Of a DNA stretch of 64,000 bases, positions 22,841 through 33,726 are shown one piece after another. A program made the position numbers and the translations under genes. The notes under the pieces are model-generated. The model was not told the DNA's origin. It ran no database searches and worked only from the letters and a program-made list of their open reading frames with translations. The DNA comes from Candolleomyces eurysporus (lineage: Eukaryota; Basidiomycota; Agaricomycetes; Agaricales; Psathyrellaceae). The stretch lies in the NCBI GenBank assembly GCA_027579435.1, contig JANBPK010000740.1, positions 62,001-126,000 of the forward strand, given 5' to 3'. The first letter of the stretch is position 1. Every line of letters begins with the position of its first letter.

Positions 22841-23355
22841 TGCTGGAAGATATCGATCTCCAAGGGACGATCCGTATGCAATTCGTCGACGACTAGCGCG
22901 TCCTTCATCAGGACTAGACCAGGTCCTTCATCAGTACACAGGTTATGTAAAGTTTGTATGATGAAGGAACGGTTTCTGCCCTGTTTCTGCCCTGCACCAA
23001 ACCAAAGAGGCGGGTTGTGAGAGGTACGCAGGGTGGCTTCTCATCAGAACTATCGTGCATCAATCCTCAGCTGGCTACGGCAATCAGGTACGTGGGTATA
23101 GAAGGACCCTCCCAATTCAATGGCCGCCGCCCGATTCCTCCGTAAATCATGGCATTCCAGAATAGGCACAATACACCTGTGGGTAAAGTTATGTACCAAA
23201 GTTGTCCCTCTGACTGTATTCGAGAATGCAGGGAAGGGTGGTCTTCCGGAACGGTTGTACAGCGCAGTGTACATAGTAATTTCAAGGCAAGTCAACCAGG
23301 TAGGCAAGATGAAGATTGCCGTCACTGTGAGCATCAGGGTGGTCTGTATATGCGG
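22841..23355 (-). pseudogene. Truncated copy of the 7TM-like membrane protein family
   Basis: The 3' piece (22841-22925) reads VLMKDALVVDELHTDRPLEI then a stop, parallel to the last exon of many such proteins and to the neighbour's VFVLMTLRTHF. The 5' piece (about 23270-23355) is a hydrophobic helix (MLTVTAIFILPTWLTCLEIT). The middle helices are missing and the frames in between are broken. Assigned by analogy with the adjacent gene; could be unrelated debris. Confidence 0.35.
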
Positions 23356-24779
23356 CAAGCGATGAGATTAGCACCCGCCTTGTATGTTCCTGTTTTACGG
23401 CAAACTGGGTGGAGCTGCACAACGCCGCTGCATCAATTCACGTCCTGTTACTTAGCCGATGGCGTCGGAGAGCTCAATGCCTTCTGAGGCACGCCTTCTT
23501 TCGTATAGGTTTAGGTCGAACGACCATTAGGATGCACGAGAGCGTGTAACACCCTGGTTGTTCAACAAAATAATAGCAGGTATGTATCTGGTCTCGATCA
23601 AGCCCTAATGGAGCCAAAATGTCGGCCACCGCAATCAGAATGTCTTGCGGGTCCAAACCTATACGGAACCGGAAAACAGATTGATTGCATCCGTTGTCCG
23701 TTGACATCCCGCATATATATCCATGTTGAATTGAGCATTCGCCGCGATATCTGTCTCTCACAGCGCTAACTCAAACTCTCTGAATCGCTAGGAAGGTTAG
23801 CTTTTCGCCTTAATCCTTGAGAGGTTCGGGCAACCGATTTGATGACTTGTAAGCTGAATGTCAATCTTTCTCGTTATTCGGTCCTCTCCCTGGTTTCCCC
23901 ATTCTTCGCACGACATCGCCGTTCTAATTATACCTTTCCAGCTTCCCATGCGTGATGCATGGTCTGATATCAATAGATAAAATAAGGAGGGGAACACCGC
24001 ACCCGGTAGCATGAGCTCGTGATGAGTGTGGAGCAGTGGAATCAAAGCACGGAGGCGGTGATGTTCCGTGCAATGGTATCGTCCAGAGATACGTCAGTAT
24101 TCATCATCTGGACAGAGAGACAGGGGTCGTTGCCAGTGAATCGGCAAGTTAATCCGACGATATGCAAGGAGACCTCACCGACAAAGAGACAGGTTTAATT
24201 GGCCAATCATTCTCGCACTCGCTCGTGAAAAGAAAATAGATTTAACTCTTTTTCTTCGCTTCAATCTTGACTGTTAGATCAATGAGCCTTTACTTCAGTT
24301 ATTCAGCCCAGCCTCAACAATCATCAATCTGGTTCTTCCATGATCCTCGGGCGGTGGCACCCAGAATGCAATAGCAAGAAGTTCTCCTTCGTCAATTCAT
24401 TAAGCTTGCGTCTAATATCACCAGTTTCGGATTCTTGACTTTCACGAAGTCATGCTGAACATCCTCGTCCTCGTCAAAGAAGCGCACGTCCGAAGTGACA
24501 CGTTAGCATAAACCAAGTATCGCGAGAGCACTACTGATACAACGCTCACTGGCTTGATTTTAACCAACGAATTCTATCTCTGATAGTGATAAGCTACCGA
24601 TGCAGCAGACCGACGTCGCGAGGTACTCTGGCGTGTCCAATCAACATCACAAATAGCCTCCTACTCAATCCTCCCGTTCCATTTCATGCACCCAATCGAA
24701 GACCGGGTCCCGAGGCTTCGTCGTGCCCATAACCCTGATAGTCGCCTTGACTCCGAGATCCTTGGAATTCATTCACCAG
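23356..24779. other. Intergenic, no gene seen
   Basis: About 1.4 kb with only short ORFs lacking recognisable features. Confidence 0.4.
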
Positions 24780-26494
24780 CTATGCACTTGGCGGCGGCGC
24801 TAACGGACGGCGTACCCACACAATCAATGTAATCCCATCCACTTTCTCTTGATTCCCCCCGCAAAAGTGGACTGTGAGGCGGAAATGGAGGTCACTGAGA
24901 GCCGGCTTTCGGTGGATGCGCGGGAGTGTGCACGCTCCACGTTGGATTCGAAGTTTCTTGAGATTCGGGCAGATCATGTTAGATGAGTCCGAGGAGGATA
25001 AAGCGATGACGGTGTTGGAATTGGTGGTGCTAGACCGTTGTGGTCCCGACGCCTGCTGTTCAACCCATTTGCTCCACAGAGACGCAGTCTCGCTGCACCC
25101 GGACTCGTTTACGACCCCTGATCTAATACAGGTCTTATCACTCGCTGAGAACTTTCTCCCGCATTCATCTGGATGCGTACCCGCCTTTGATTGGCACGAA
25201 CTCATTTCTATTCTCCCCTCCTTGCCCGGTTCTTTCAGTGCATTCATCGTTGCACTACTCCCAATAGCTAGCAACTTCACCGTTGTCATCCGGATAGATG
25301 GTCATAGGGAGGGTTCCTTGACCAAGAGACGCAATCCGAGAAGTAGACGACCCCGCCTTGAGTGTCCGTCCAATTCGTCAAGGCGCCCGGTGCATTTTAG
25401 TTCCGGAATGAATGCACTAATAGGTGTTAGTTGGGTCTGGGATATGAGAACAGTTCACAAACCAAGGTGCACAGCGCTGCCAGTGGGAGTTATTTCCGAA
25501 AAAACGGTAGGCTTTCAACGGCGACACCCTGCGTACGGCAATGGGCTGACCAGAGGTCTTGAGAAGGTGTCAGGCAAGAGAGTAATCATGTTCAATGGTA
25601 TTATGAGCCTTTGGAGGTTGGCTGTAGCTGCGACCGGTGTCCTGGAGTCGGAAAGCGTAATGACTCCTGTGGACATCTTGAGTCTGGGTGCTTGAATGGC
25701 TAGTTCCTCCAACTGGGACCACTCCAATGGTGCATTCAAGGGAGCGTCCGCGAGGTTACCCCAAACGACGGTCTTCAATTCAGGAGCTCTCAGAAAGAGA
25801 GAGCTTGGAGAGGCTGAGGCTGGCCACAGGTCGCTAGTCCCGGGCCCACTGATTCGCATGCAACTTGCGGTGAACAAGGACACCTTCTGGAACTTCAAAT
25901 CCCNTNGTTGGCAGTACTCTCCACTTTCGAAAACACACAGGGNCTCATCGGAGAGATCCAGATCGAGCAAGCAAATACGGTTTAAGGGAGAAGCTGGCGG
26001 AGTGCTTTCGTCAGGGTGCAAGGCGGTGAAACATGAAGATTGCCTGCCGGAGATCAGTTACTAGTCAAACCCTAAACCACTGAGTGCGTTCCCATCCCCT
26101 TCGAGATTGTTCAAATAGATGTGAATGGAAGGCTAGAGCTTTGGGGTCTCTCCAAAGCGATAAACATGCGCGAGTAGAATTGGGGACTGCTTTCCACTCG
26201 TGATAGGGAGGTACTTGTCGGGTAGGCAGTGGACGAAAATATCCTCCAGTTCTGAAAGAGGTGACCAGGTGACAACAGAGCCATGTGGGAGCCGAAAATC
26301 TTGAGTTTCGTCCGAAGGTCAAGTAGATGAAAATAGCGCAACCTATAGCCTCCAGCTGCGTCATGAGTTCCTTGATGTACATCGTATCTGAGAAATCTCG
26401 CTGCATGAAGGAGAGTTTGTTCCCAAGAGCTCGTTGAGCAGTCGGTCCACTGGTTGCGATGTCTCAGCCTTGAGCCTGATAGTGATGGTGCTCA
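24780..26494 (-). pseudogene. F-box/LRR gene with several frame changes
   Basis: Starts with MSTITIRLKAETSQPVDRLL, leading into LLGTNSPSCSEISQIRC, the usual Agaricomycete pre-F-box helix (RLLxTNxPPSxSEIxQIR). F-box pieces follow in different frames: MTQLEAIG, HMALLSPG, ELEDIFVHCLPDKYLPI and SIHIYLNNLEG, the standard LLSPVRxLPPEILxxIFxxCLP...SIHI layout. Downstream are LRR-like open frames: FLRAPELKTVVWGNL and LEELAIQAPRLKM (25515-26021), then CPNLKKLRIQRGACTLP to a stop at 24780. At least three frame changes within 350 bases in the F-box point to a pseudogene. Ns at 25904, 25906 and 25943 leave some doubt. Confidence 0.6.
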
Positions 26495-27113
26495 TTTATG
26501 AGTGAGGGCAATCCAAATGCGATCTTCCCCTGCTGTGCTGAGAGACTGGCGTGCAGGGAGATCTGGAGAGTCCAGTGAGGCGAATTCGTTCAGCGGCCGG
26601 CAAGTCGTTTCCCACGAAATTACTTGCTTGCATTCCAGAACGATGGCGTCATGATGGCTTTGTCCGAGTATCCAGCAGCAAACCACCAGTCCACAGTGCA
26701 TACGTGAGCTCACACTCTGCTCCTCAAGGCCTCACTCTTCAAAGCTCATGCATACTCAATCATTGCACCGTACCTGTAGTGCCGCCCTCCCATGAAATGC
26801 GGATAAACCTCCCAATGGCCCCGACCGCGGCGCATTCCCGCCTCACCCACCTGCTCTTGGGTTCCCTCAAAGCACACGATTTTCCTCGTCAAAATCACTC
26901 GTGATACCGCATTTACCTCATTTCCCGCCTATATTTCCCCACCACATGCCAACGATCGACGCAGAACCCCCAGCATGCGGGGTTCTAAGCCAGGGACCGG
27001 TAGATGGCCGGGGAAACGTCGGTGCTCGACCACATCCTCGAATCTAATAAATCCTCCCCCCATATGTCGGCGTTCGTGTCCCGGACTCTGCGAGGAGGAA
27101 GAGGCAGCTCACC
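26495..27113. other. Intergenic
   Basis: Divergent 5' flanks of the F-box pseudogene and the SGNH hydrolase; nothing specific seen. Confidence 0.4.
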
Positions 27114-28579
27114 ATGACCTACTCCCCGCGACTCCTCCATCTCCTCATCCCAGGCATTATCGCCTTCTTCCTCTGTACCGCATCATCCGACGGTGTCGCC
27201 AACGCGAAAGCGGACCCTTCGACCGAGCCCCATGCCATTCGAGCTCCCCCGGCCGCGGTCTCCCTTCCTAGCAGAGGCTCGAATCGATGGGTCGACGCAT
27301 GGGCTTCGATGCCACAACTTACCGAACTGCACAACCTTCCGCCTGCGCCATTCAATGCCACTGGCCTCGTCTTCGCCAATACCACCCTCCGCCAAACCGT
27401 TCGTCTCACGCTAGGCGGTGATATCTTCAGGATTCGAATCTCGAACGCCTTTGGTGGAAGCGACCTTCCCATCACCGCTGTTTCTGTATCCCTCCCAGCG
27501 AATGCTTCCTCTGGCGTCAGTGGGGTGCAGGAAGGAACCTCTCAGAGGTTAACGTTTAGTGGAGAGGAGAGCGTTGTCATACCGATTGGTGCATTGGTCG
27601 TGTCCGATCCCGTGCGGGTAGGAGGAAGGGGAGGGTTGAAGCCTGGGACGGTGCTGACGGTTACCATCTATTCCCGGGAAGGGCAAACCTCGAACAGCGT
27701 CACCTCGCATCCCGGCAGTCGTACTACCAGCTGGTTCATCCATGGCGACTACCTCGACGCGGTCGACTTCCCGAGCGAGGCTGCGGAGGGTGTAGAAGCG
27801 AAAACGGGGGNTGGCTCACTGGTATTGGCTCAGTGCAGTCGAGGCTTGGACTTCGAAGCGTAATAGCGCGCTTGTCATCGTCGGAGATAGCATCACCGAT
27901 GGAAGGGGGAGCACTGACAACGCCAACAACAGGTACGCACCATACGTTGACTCTCTATTTCTCGAACTGACCATCCTCTCCTTCCTTTCGTCTGCATAGA
28001 TGGCCTGACCTCCTCCACCAACGTTTCCTCTCCTCCCGCCGCCCCTCACTCCAAGCTCTCTCCGTCATCAACCAAGCAGCTGGCGGCAACCGCATCCTAT
28101 ACGACGGACTCGGTCCCAACGGTCTCTCCCGTATCGACCGAGACGTCCTCTCCCACTCCGCCGTGACCCATGCCATCATCTTCATCGGCGTCAACGACAT
28201 CGGTAATACTCCCACCGACCCCACTGTCCAAGCCGCCCTCGCCAACCGCCTCATCTGGTCGTTCAAGCAAATGGCCGAACGCCTCCACGCACACGACATA
28301 GTTGTCCTCGGAGCGACTATCACGCCTTTCAGCGGACCCGTCCAAGGGTACTCGGACCCCAACAGGGAGAAGACGAGGCAGACTGTGAATTCGTGGATCA
28401 GGAGGAACGGAGGAGCGTTTGACGCTGTGTTGGACTTTGATAGGATCTTGGCGGATCCTGCGAACCCTGCGCAGCTGAAGGACGAGTATAATACGGGGGA
28501 TTATTTGCATCCGAACGTTGCTGGGTTCCAGGCGTTGGCGGATAACATTCCGTTGCAGGTGTTTGATTTGAGGTTGTAG
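27114..28579 (+). CDS. Secreted SGNH hydrolase with N-terminal beta domain, about 465 aa
   Basis: Exons 27114-27932 and 28000-28579. Signal peptide around LLIPGIIAFFLCTASSDGVA. The first half is a beta-rich domain (WVDAWASMPQL, TTLRQTVRLTLGGDIFRIRI, SNAFG) found in front of the catalytic domain in fungal and bacterial GDSL-type extracellular hydrolases. Catalytic blocks: block I VGDSITDG, a Gly block NQAAGGNR, block III FIGVNDIG, and block V YLHPN. The N at 27811 must be dropped for the frame to run from EAKTG into HWYWLSAVEAWTS; total length then is exactly 466 codons. The likely substrate is an acylated polysaccharide or lipid ester; the family does not fix it. Confidence 0.86.
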
Positions 28580-28873
28580 ATTGATGAAGATACTACCCAG
28601 GCCGTGGTCGTGTACTAATATCGCTAAAAACAAAATTGACCCGTTCTTACCGCTCATGTCAGTTTGTGTGGTTGGTTCAGGCGGTTACCAACTTTCGCGC
28701 GGACTTTTTCGACAAGGATCTGGGGGTGAGTTCCTCTGGGTTGAGTTTGACAATATTGACTACTGAGGACTTTTCAGACTGATTAAACGCTATTACCATT
28801 GTTCTGTAAACCTACGCAATACACGACTGGGACAAGTGGCACTGGCGAGGAGAAATACCCTTCAATCCCCTCC

Positions 28874-31046
28874 CTACTTCGACGTCCTCTTTGGCGCGTT
28901 AGGCCTCGTCGACGTCGTCGTTGTCGCTGTAGCACTCGCTTGTTTCTTCGGCGCTGTCTTGGATGGGGGCTTGGGCTTGGTGTTGTTGGCCGCTGGTTTC
29001 TTCGGCGCTGGTGCTGGCTTGGGCTTGGGCTTCGCGTTATTGACTGGCTTCTTCGCTGCTGCCTGTGCCTTGGGCTTGGCAGGAGCTGGTTTCTTCACTG
29101 CCGCCGCCTGTGCCTTGGGCTTCTGGTTGCTGGCTGGTTTCTTCGATGCAGGCTGTGCCTTGGGCTTGGTGTTGTTGACCGGTTTCTTCGCTGCCGTCGC
29201 CGCCTTGGGCTTCTTCACCGCTGCTTGTGCCTTCGGCTTCTGGTTGTTGGCCGGTTTCTTCGAGGGCGTCTGTGCTTTGGTCTTCGGCTTTGGCTGAGTC
29301 TTTGCCTTGGTCGCTTTGCCAGCCGAGTTCTTCGACGCTTTCGTAGCCTTGGCAGGCGCCTTTGCGTTTGTTGACTTCTTTGCAGGTGCCTTGGTTGTTG
29401 CCTTCTTCGCAGGTGCCTTGGTTGTCGACTTCTTTGCAGGTGCCTTTGCATTTTTTGAGGACTTCGTCGCCGGTGCCTTGTTTGCTGGTGCCTTGGCCGT
29501 TGACTTCTTTGCAGGTGCCTTTGCACTTGTCGAGGACTTCGTCCCTGCTGCCTTGTTTGCTGGCGCATTCTTGGTAGACGCGTTCTTTGCTGGATCAGCC
29601 TTTGCCGTTGCCTTCTTGTTCTTGGACGCTCCCGAAGAACCGACAGGGACACAGTTGGTATCGTACCCGGCCTTCGAAACCAGGTTCACGGGCCCTTGGA
29701 TCTGGATGTAGCTGGTTCGGTCGGCTGCGCTGAGGATTTTGTCTATGTTCACAGAATCTATCAGGACGTTAGTGGGTTCATTTATCCTAAGTAAAGTAGA
29801 GGTGGTGATGCGAACACTTGTAATGCTTCCCCCCATTGGGGTCGTTCTTTGCCGCGCGCTTGTCGTCAAAGTTGAACCATACGTATCCTTTGGCGACGAT
29901 TGGGATCCTGCCTGAGGCTGTGGCTCTGCAAGTTTGAGTTTGCATCTAGGGTTCGTCAAGGTGAGGCTAAGGAAGGCGGAGAAGTGGCCAAGGCGCAACG
30001 TACAGTCATTTTACACTGCTTTCCATCAGCGTTCTCGAACTCTTGTGTAATGGTTTGGATCTTGCCGGATTTTTGCGTCGTTCTGGGTATTGATCGTAAG
30101 ACATCGGTAGTGCAAGAAATGAAAGAAGTGCAGTATAAAAGAGAGACCGTACGTCTTCGATTGCTCGTTCGTGACTGTTGTAGAAAACGAGTTCTCAACG
30201 CCGAGATCCATCACTTCGGGGATGGTGAACCCAACATTGAACGACACGGTGTTGGTGATAGAACTTGATTCTATTGCATAGTGAATCATTTCAGTAAACA
30301 AACCGAACTCGGAAAAAGGGATTGAGAGTTGGAGGAGAAAGGGATAGAAAAACGTACGGGTCACAGTAAAACTCGACTCTGTCTCGACGCCAGATTGTTG
30401 CTGGAAGGTAATCTTTGAGCTCGTTCCTGTACTCTTTCCCTGAACCTCTGAGGAGGTTTTCTCGCAAACCGGTTTCTCTATCAACGAAACGGAGATGTTT
30501 TGATCAGTTTTGAATATGGCAAGAATTGTGGCTAGGGCTTACGAGACCATTGAAGATTTACAGTCGCTACATCGATGCAAGCGTTTGCCGGTCTGTCGCG
30601 ATACTATAAGGCAGGATTGTAGGTTAGAGCAGGGACTTTGAAAGATGATCGATGGTATTGTACGAACGTCGGTTGGGTTGGTAACAATATTGACTTTCCC
30701 GCCACCATAATTATCCTGGGCATATTGTTCAATCTTTTTCCAACCAGGGACTGCAAATCGACGTCCCAGATGGGCATTAGAAAGCGAAAGGGGAGAAAGA
30801 TGGGGCGCGTACGCTGCTTAGCCTGGTCGACTGACAACGGGTAGCAACTACCCGCTTGACGAGTAACAAGATCTTCGAATTCGGCCGTTGTCATGCGGAT
30901 AGGCATGGACGTCGACATTGTCGTCGACGTGAGCAAGACGACCAAGGACAGTAAACGGTGCATCTGAGCGTACACCAATGAGGATGCATTAAGTCGTACC
31001 CATAAAAGTTGAACAAATCACTTACGGAGAGGGATCGGATCATCAT
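28874..31046 (-). CDS. Secreted six-Cys core protein with very long Lys-rich tail, member C (548 aa)
   Basis: Nine exons: 31026-31046, 30813-30963, 30668-30750, 30543-30603, 30358-30477, 30153-30270, 30004-30082, 29816-29945, 28874-29757. Exons 3-7 match members A and B in length (83, 61, 120, 118, 79); the 130-base exon equals the 87- and 43-base exons of A and B fused, so that intron is absent. Signal peptide ends at TMSTSMPI. Cysteines: GSCYPL, NACIDV, PVCEK, KQCKM, QTCRA, TNCVP. After VSKAGYDTNCVPVG comes a tail of about 250 residues made almost only of Lys, Ala, Pro, Thr, Ser and Asn, with one acidic residue near its start, like histone H1 tails. It would be strongly cationic outside the cell: wall, DNA or membrane binding are possible, none is shown. 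Confidence 0.8.
28877..29650 (-). repeat. Minisatellite coding the Lys-Ala-Pro tail of member C
   Basis: Imperfect tandem repeats of about 33-45 bases, seen on + as gcaggtgccttggttgt and cttgggcttctggttg variants. They encode repeated KAPAKKSTTKAP and NNQKPKAQAA type units. The frame is open throughout. Confidence 0.75.
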
Positions 31047-31108
31047 AACGTTGTTTGAAGCTTTGGAAGGGATGGAGGAGATTTGAGATCGGTTTTTTGG
31101 AGTGGGTG

Positions 31109-31190
31109 TGCTCGTTAACCTGTAACTTGCTTGGAAGAGGGAGAGACCGGCTCTGGAGTCTCCTCCATTCTGAATAGCACTTCTTTTATA
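31109..31190 (-). promoter_or_regulatory. Promoter and 5'UTR block of member C
   Basis: TATAAAA (minus strand, 31184-31190), then AGAGCCGGTCTC (31143-31154), then a GCAAGTTACAGGTTAACGAG block (31109-31130). Confidence 0.55.
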
Positions 31191-32112
31191 CGTTCCAAGG
31201 GTTGAGAGCGTGTCCAGCTGCAAGGTTGTCGTCGTACCAGCGAATCCATTAGACCATTAGACTGAATGGCTTGAAGAAAGGGACCTTGATACAGCTGTCG
31301 TATTTGTCTCAATCGAAGGACTCCACAATCATGAATCTTGTCCGCTCCCAATCTTTTTCATCACACCAAAAAGATTAACCCACTCTTTGCAGTGCTGAGC
31401 CTTCAGTGTGCCAATGACATGTTATCAGGCCAGATGCTGAGGATGAAGTTCAGTTACTGAAGCGTTCAAACTGCTCAAAGAAGGTCGCATATATTTGATT
31501 CAGTGCCCTCTCTTCTCCAGCATGCCGTCGCATAATTGTAGCACCTTCTACAACAGTTGTAGGAACAGAAGGCACTCCACCAGGTGTCACGTCCGTTCTT
31601 CCAAACCGGGCCCNGGGTCTCGAAAATCTTTAAGAACATCCAGTCACAACTCTCAGGTCCCTTGACAATGGGCATCATGATATCCATGATGTACAACAAC
31701 TCAATGTTTCGGATTGCCCACTGCGCTGCGCACGACTGCAAACCTAACCGACAGTCGGTGATAGTGAGGGAAATACAGTAGGGAATTGATTGAGTGGAAC
31801 GAAGAAAGGTGACATTTCACCGATCGTCATTTCCTCCTTCACCTCGATCTGCTCTCCCTCCTTTCTCTCTTTTCTTGGCTGTTCACCTTCGGCACCTCAA
31901 GCGGCTATGAGCGTTGTGAAATAAAAATAACGGGAGGATTAAGCCTGGAATCCGGTCAGGGCTCATACGGCGAGCTTCCACTACGACGGTCCCGCTTAGA
32001 TCGCACTACTCTTATATTCTGGCGGCCCATCTAACTATTGAACGTACTTGGTGCACACCGGGTAGACTCGAGATCCAAGCTCTCGAGTTGAGAGATACGG
32101 TCAATCTTTGCT
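31191..32112. other. Intergenic between members C and D
   Basis: A minus ORF (31475-31741, one N at 31614) is Cys/Trp-rich (CAAQWAIRNIELLYIMDI, WWSAFCSYNCCRRC) but has no clear start, signal peptide or homology I recognise. Otherwise nothing. Confidence 0.3.
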
Positions 32113-33583
32113 TCAATTTTTCTTCGTCGACTTCTTCGATACCTTCGCCTTGGGCTTGCTTGATCCTTTGGCGGACTTCTTTGACGCTTTGGTGCCCTTC
32201 CTCTTTCCGATCGGGACGCAGTTGGTGTCGTACCCAGCCTTCGAAACCATATTCACGGGCCCCTGGATCTCGATGTAGCTGGTGCGTTCGGACGGGCTGA
32301 GGATCTTCTCAATGTTCGCGGAGTCTACACGGCCGTACGTCCATATCAGCGATTCCTGGCTGAGAGTACAAGGGTGTAGAAAACTCACACTTGAAGTGCT
32401 TTCCTCCTTTCGGATTCTTCTTGGAGGCACGTTTATCCACGAAGTTGAACCAGACGTACCCCTTCGCTACGACGGGGATCTTGCCTGAGGCGGTCGCTCG
32501 GCAAGTTTTGGTTTCCACCTACACGTAGGCGAATGTATTGCTTTAGTGTGAGACCGTGTCTAAGGTGCATCGAACGTACCTGCAATCTACACTGCTTCCC
32601 ATCAGAGTTCTCGAATTCTTGAGTGAGGGTTTGGATCTTGCCGGATTTCTGCCTTGTCCTGTCGTTGATATATGAGGATCGAACGAAATCAGGCCTTGAG
32701 AGGTATAAACCTACGTCTTCGATTGCTCGTTAGATACCGTTGTCGAAAACGAGTGCTCTGCACCAAAATTCGCTACATCAGGGATCGTGAACCCGACGTT
32801 GAACTTGACGGTATTGGTGATAGAGCTTGCTCCTAGGATGGCGAGCATCGGCATAATGATAAATCGTGATGAAGTCGGTCGAGCTTACGAGTCACAGTTA
32901 AAGACGTCTCTGTCTCCACGCCCGATTGTTGCTGGAATGTGATTTTTGAGCTGGTTCCACTGCTCTTTCCCTTGATATCTACAGAGGTTTTGTCGCACAC
33001 CGGCTTCTCTGAAGACGAGAATGGAGTCAGAGCAGTGTTTTCATCCCGGCGTGGAAGAGAGACCTACGGGACCATCGGAGGGGTACAGTCGCAACTTCGA
33101 TGCAAGCGTTTGCCGGTCTGTCTTGGAACTGAGGAGGATGAGAAAGTCAGACGATGCTTACGACCGGAACAGTCNNTGACGTATGCCAGTGGGACGTACG
33201 TCGTCTGGATTTGTAACAATATTAACTTTACCGCCACCCCAGTTATCCTTGGCGTACTGCTCGATCTTTTTCCAGCCAGGAACTGTCAGTAACAGGAGGA
33301 TCAATCGGCCGTATTCATGAAAGATAAGTCAATGGAACACGTACGTCGTTTGGCCTGGTCGACTGTCAACGGGTAACAGCTTCCTGCTTGCCGTGTAACA
33401 AGATCCTCATACTCGTCCATCGTCATACTGAGAGGCATGGATGCCGACATCGTAGTCGACATGACCAAGACGGCCAAGGAAAGGAGTTGGCTTTTCTAAT
33501 TATACGTGGAGGATGAATAAAGTACTGCGCTCAGAACGAGTATCTGACCAGGGACGTACCGAAAGGGGACTGAGCATCATCAT
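32113..33583 (-). CDS. Secreted six-Cys core protein with short Lys-rich tail, member D (325 aa)
   Basis: Nine exons: 33560-33583, 33345-33495, 33200-33282, 33068-33128, 32889-33008, 32715-32832, 32580-32658, 32389-32518, 32113-32324. Every internal exon has the same length as in member C (151, 83, 61, 120, 118, 79, 130), so C and D are the closest pair and sit in tandem. Signal peptide runs to TMSASMPL; the core keeps all six Cys and the GYVWFNFVDK motif. The tail after VSKAGYDTNCVPIG is only about 30 residues (KASKKSAKGSSKPKAKVSKK). Two Ns at 33175-33176 fall in an intron and do not affect the protein. Role unknown; see member A for the weak aerolysin-like resemblance. Confidence 0.82.
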
Positions 33584-33645
33584 GATAGCGTCGAATAGAT
33601 AGATACTCAAGGGGGAATATGAAAATTATTCTTTGGAGGCGCGTG

Positions 33646-33726
33646 TGCTCGTTATCCAGTAACTTGCTCGAATGCGGGGAGGCCAGCTCTGAGAGATCCT
33701 TCACTCTGAAGGACACTCCCTTTATA
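33646..33726 (-). promoter_or_regulatory. Promoter and 5'UTR block of member D
   Basis: TATAAA (minus strand, 33721-33726), then AGAGCTGGCCTCCC (about 33677-33690), then a GCAAGTTACTGGATAACGAG block (33646-33667). Confidence 0.55.

Noticed and set aside
28799..29711. + strand ORFs rich in Gly/Leu/Phe
   Set aside because: Antisense reading of the Lys-Ala-Pro repeat tail of member C; low-complexity shadow.
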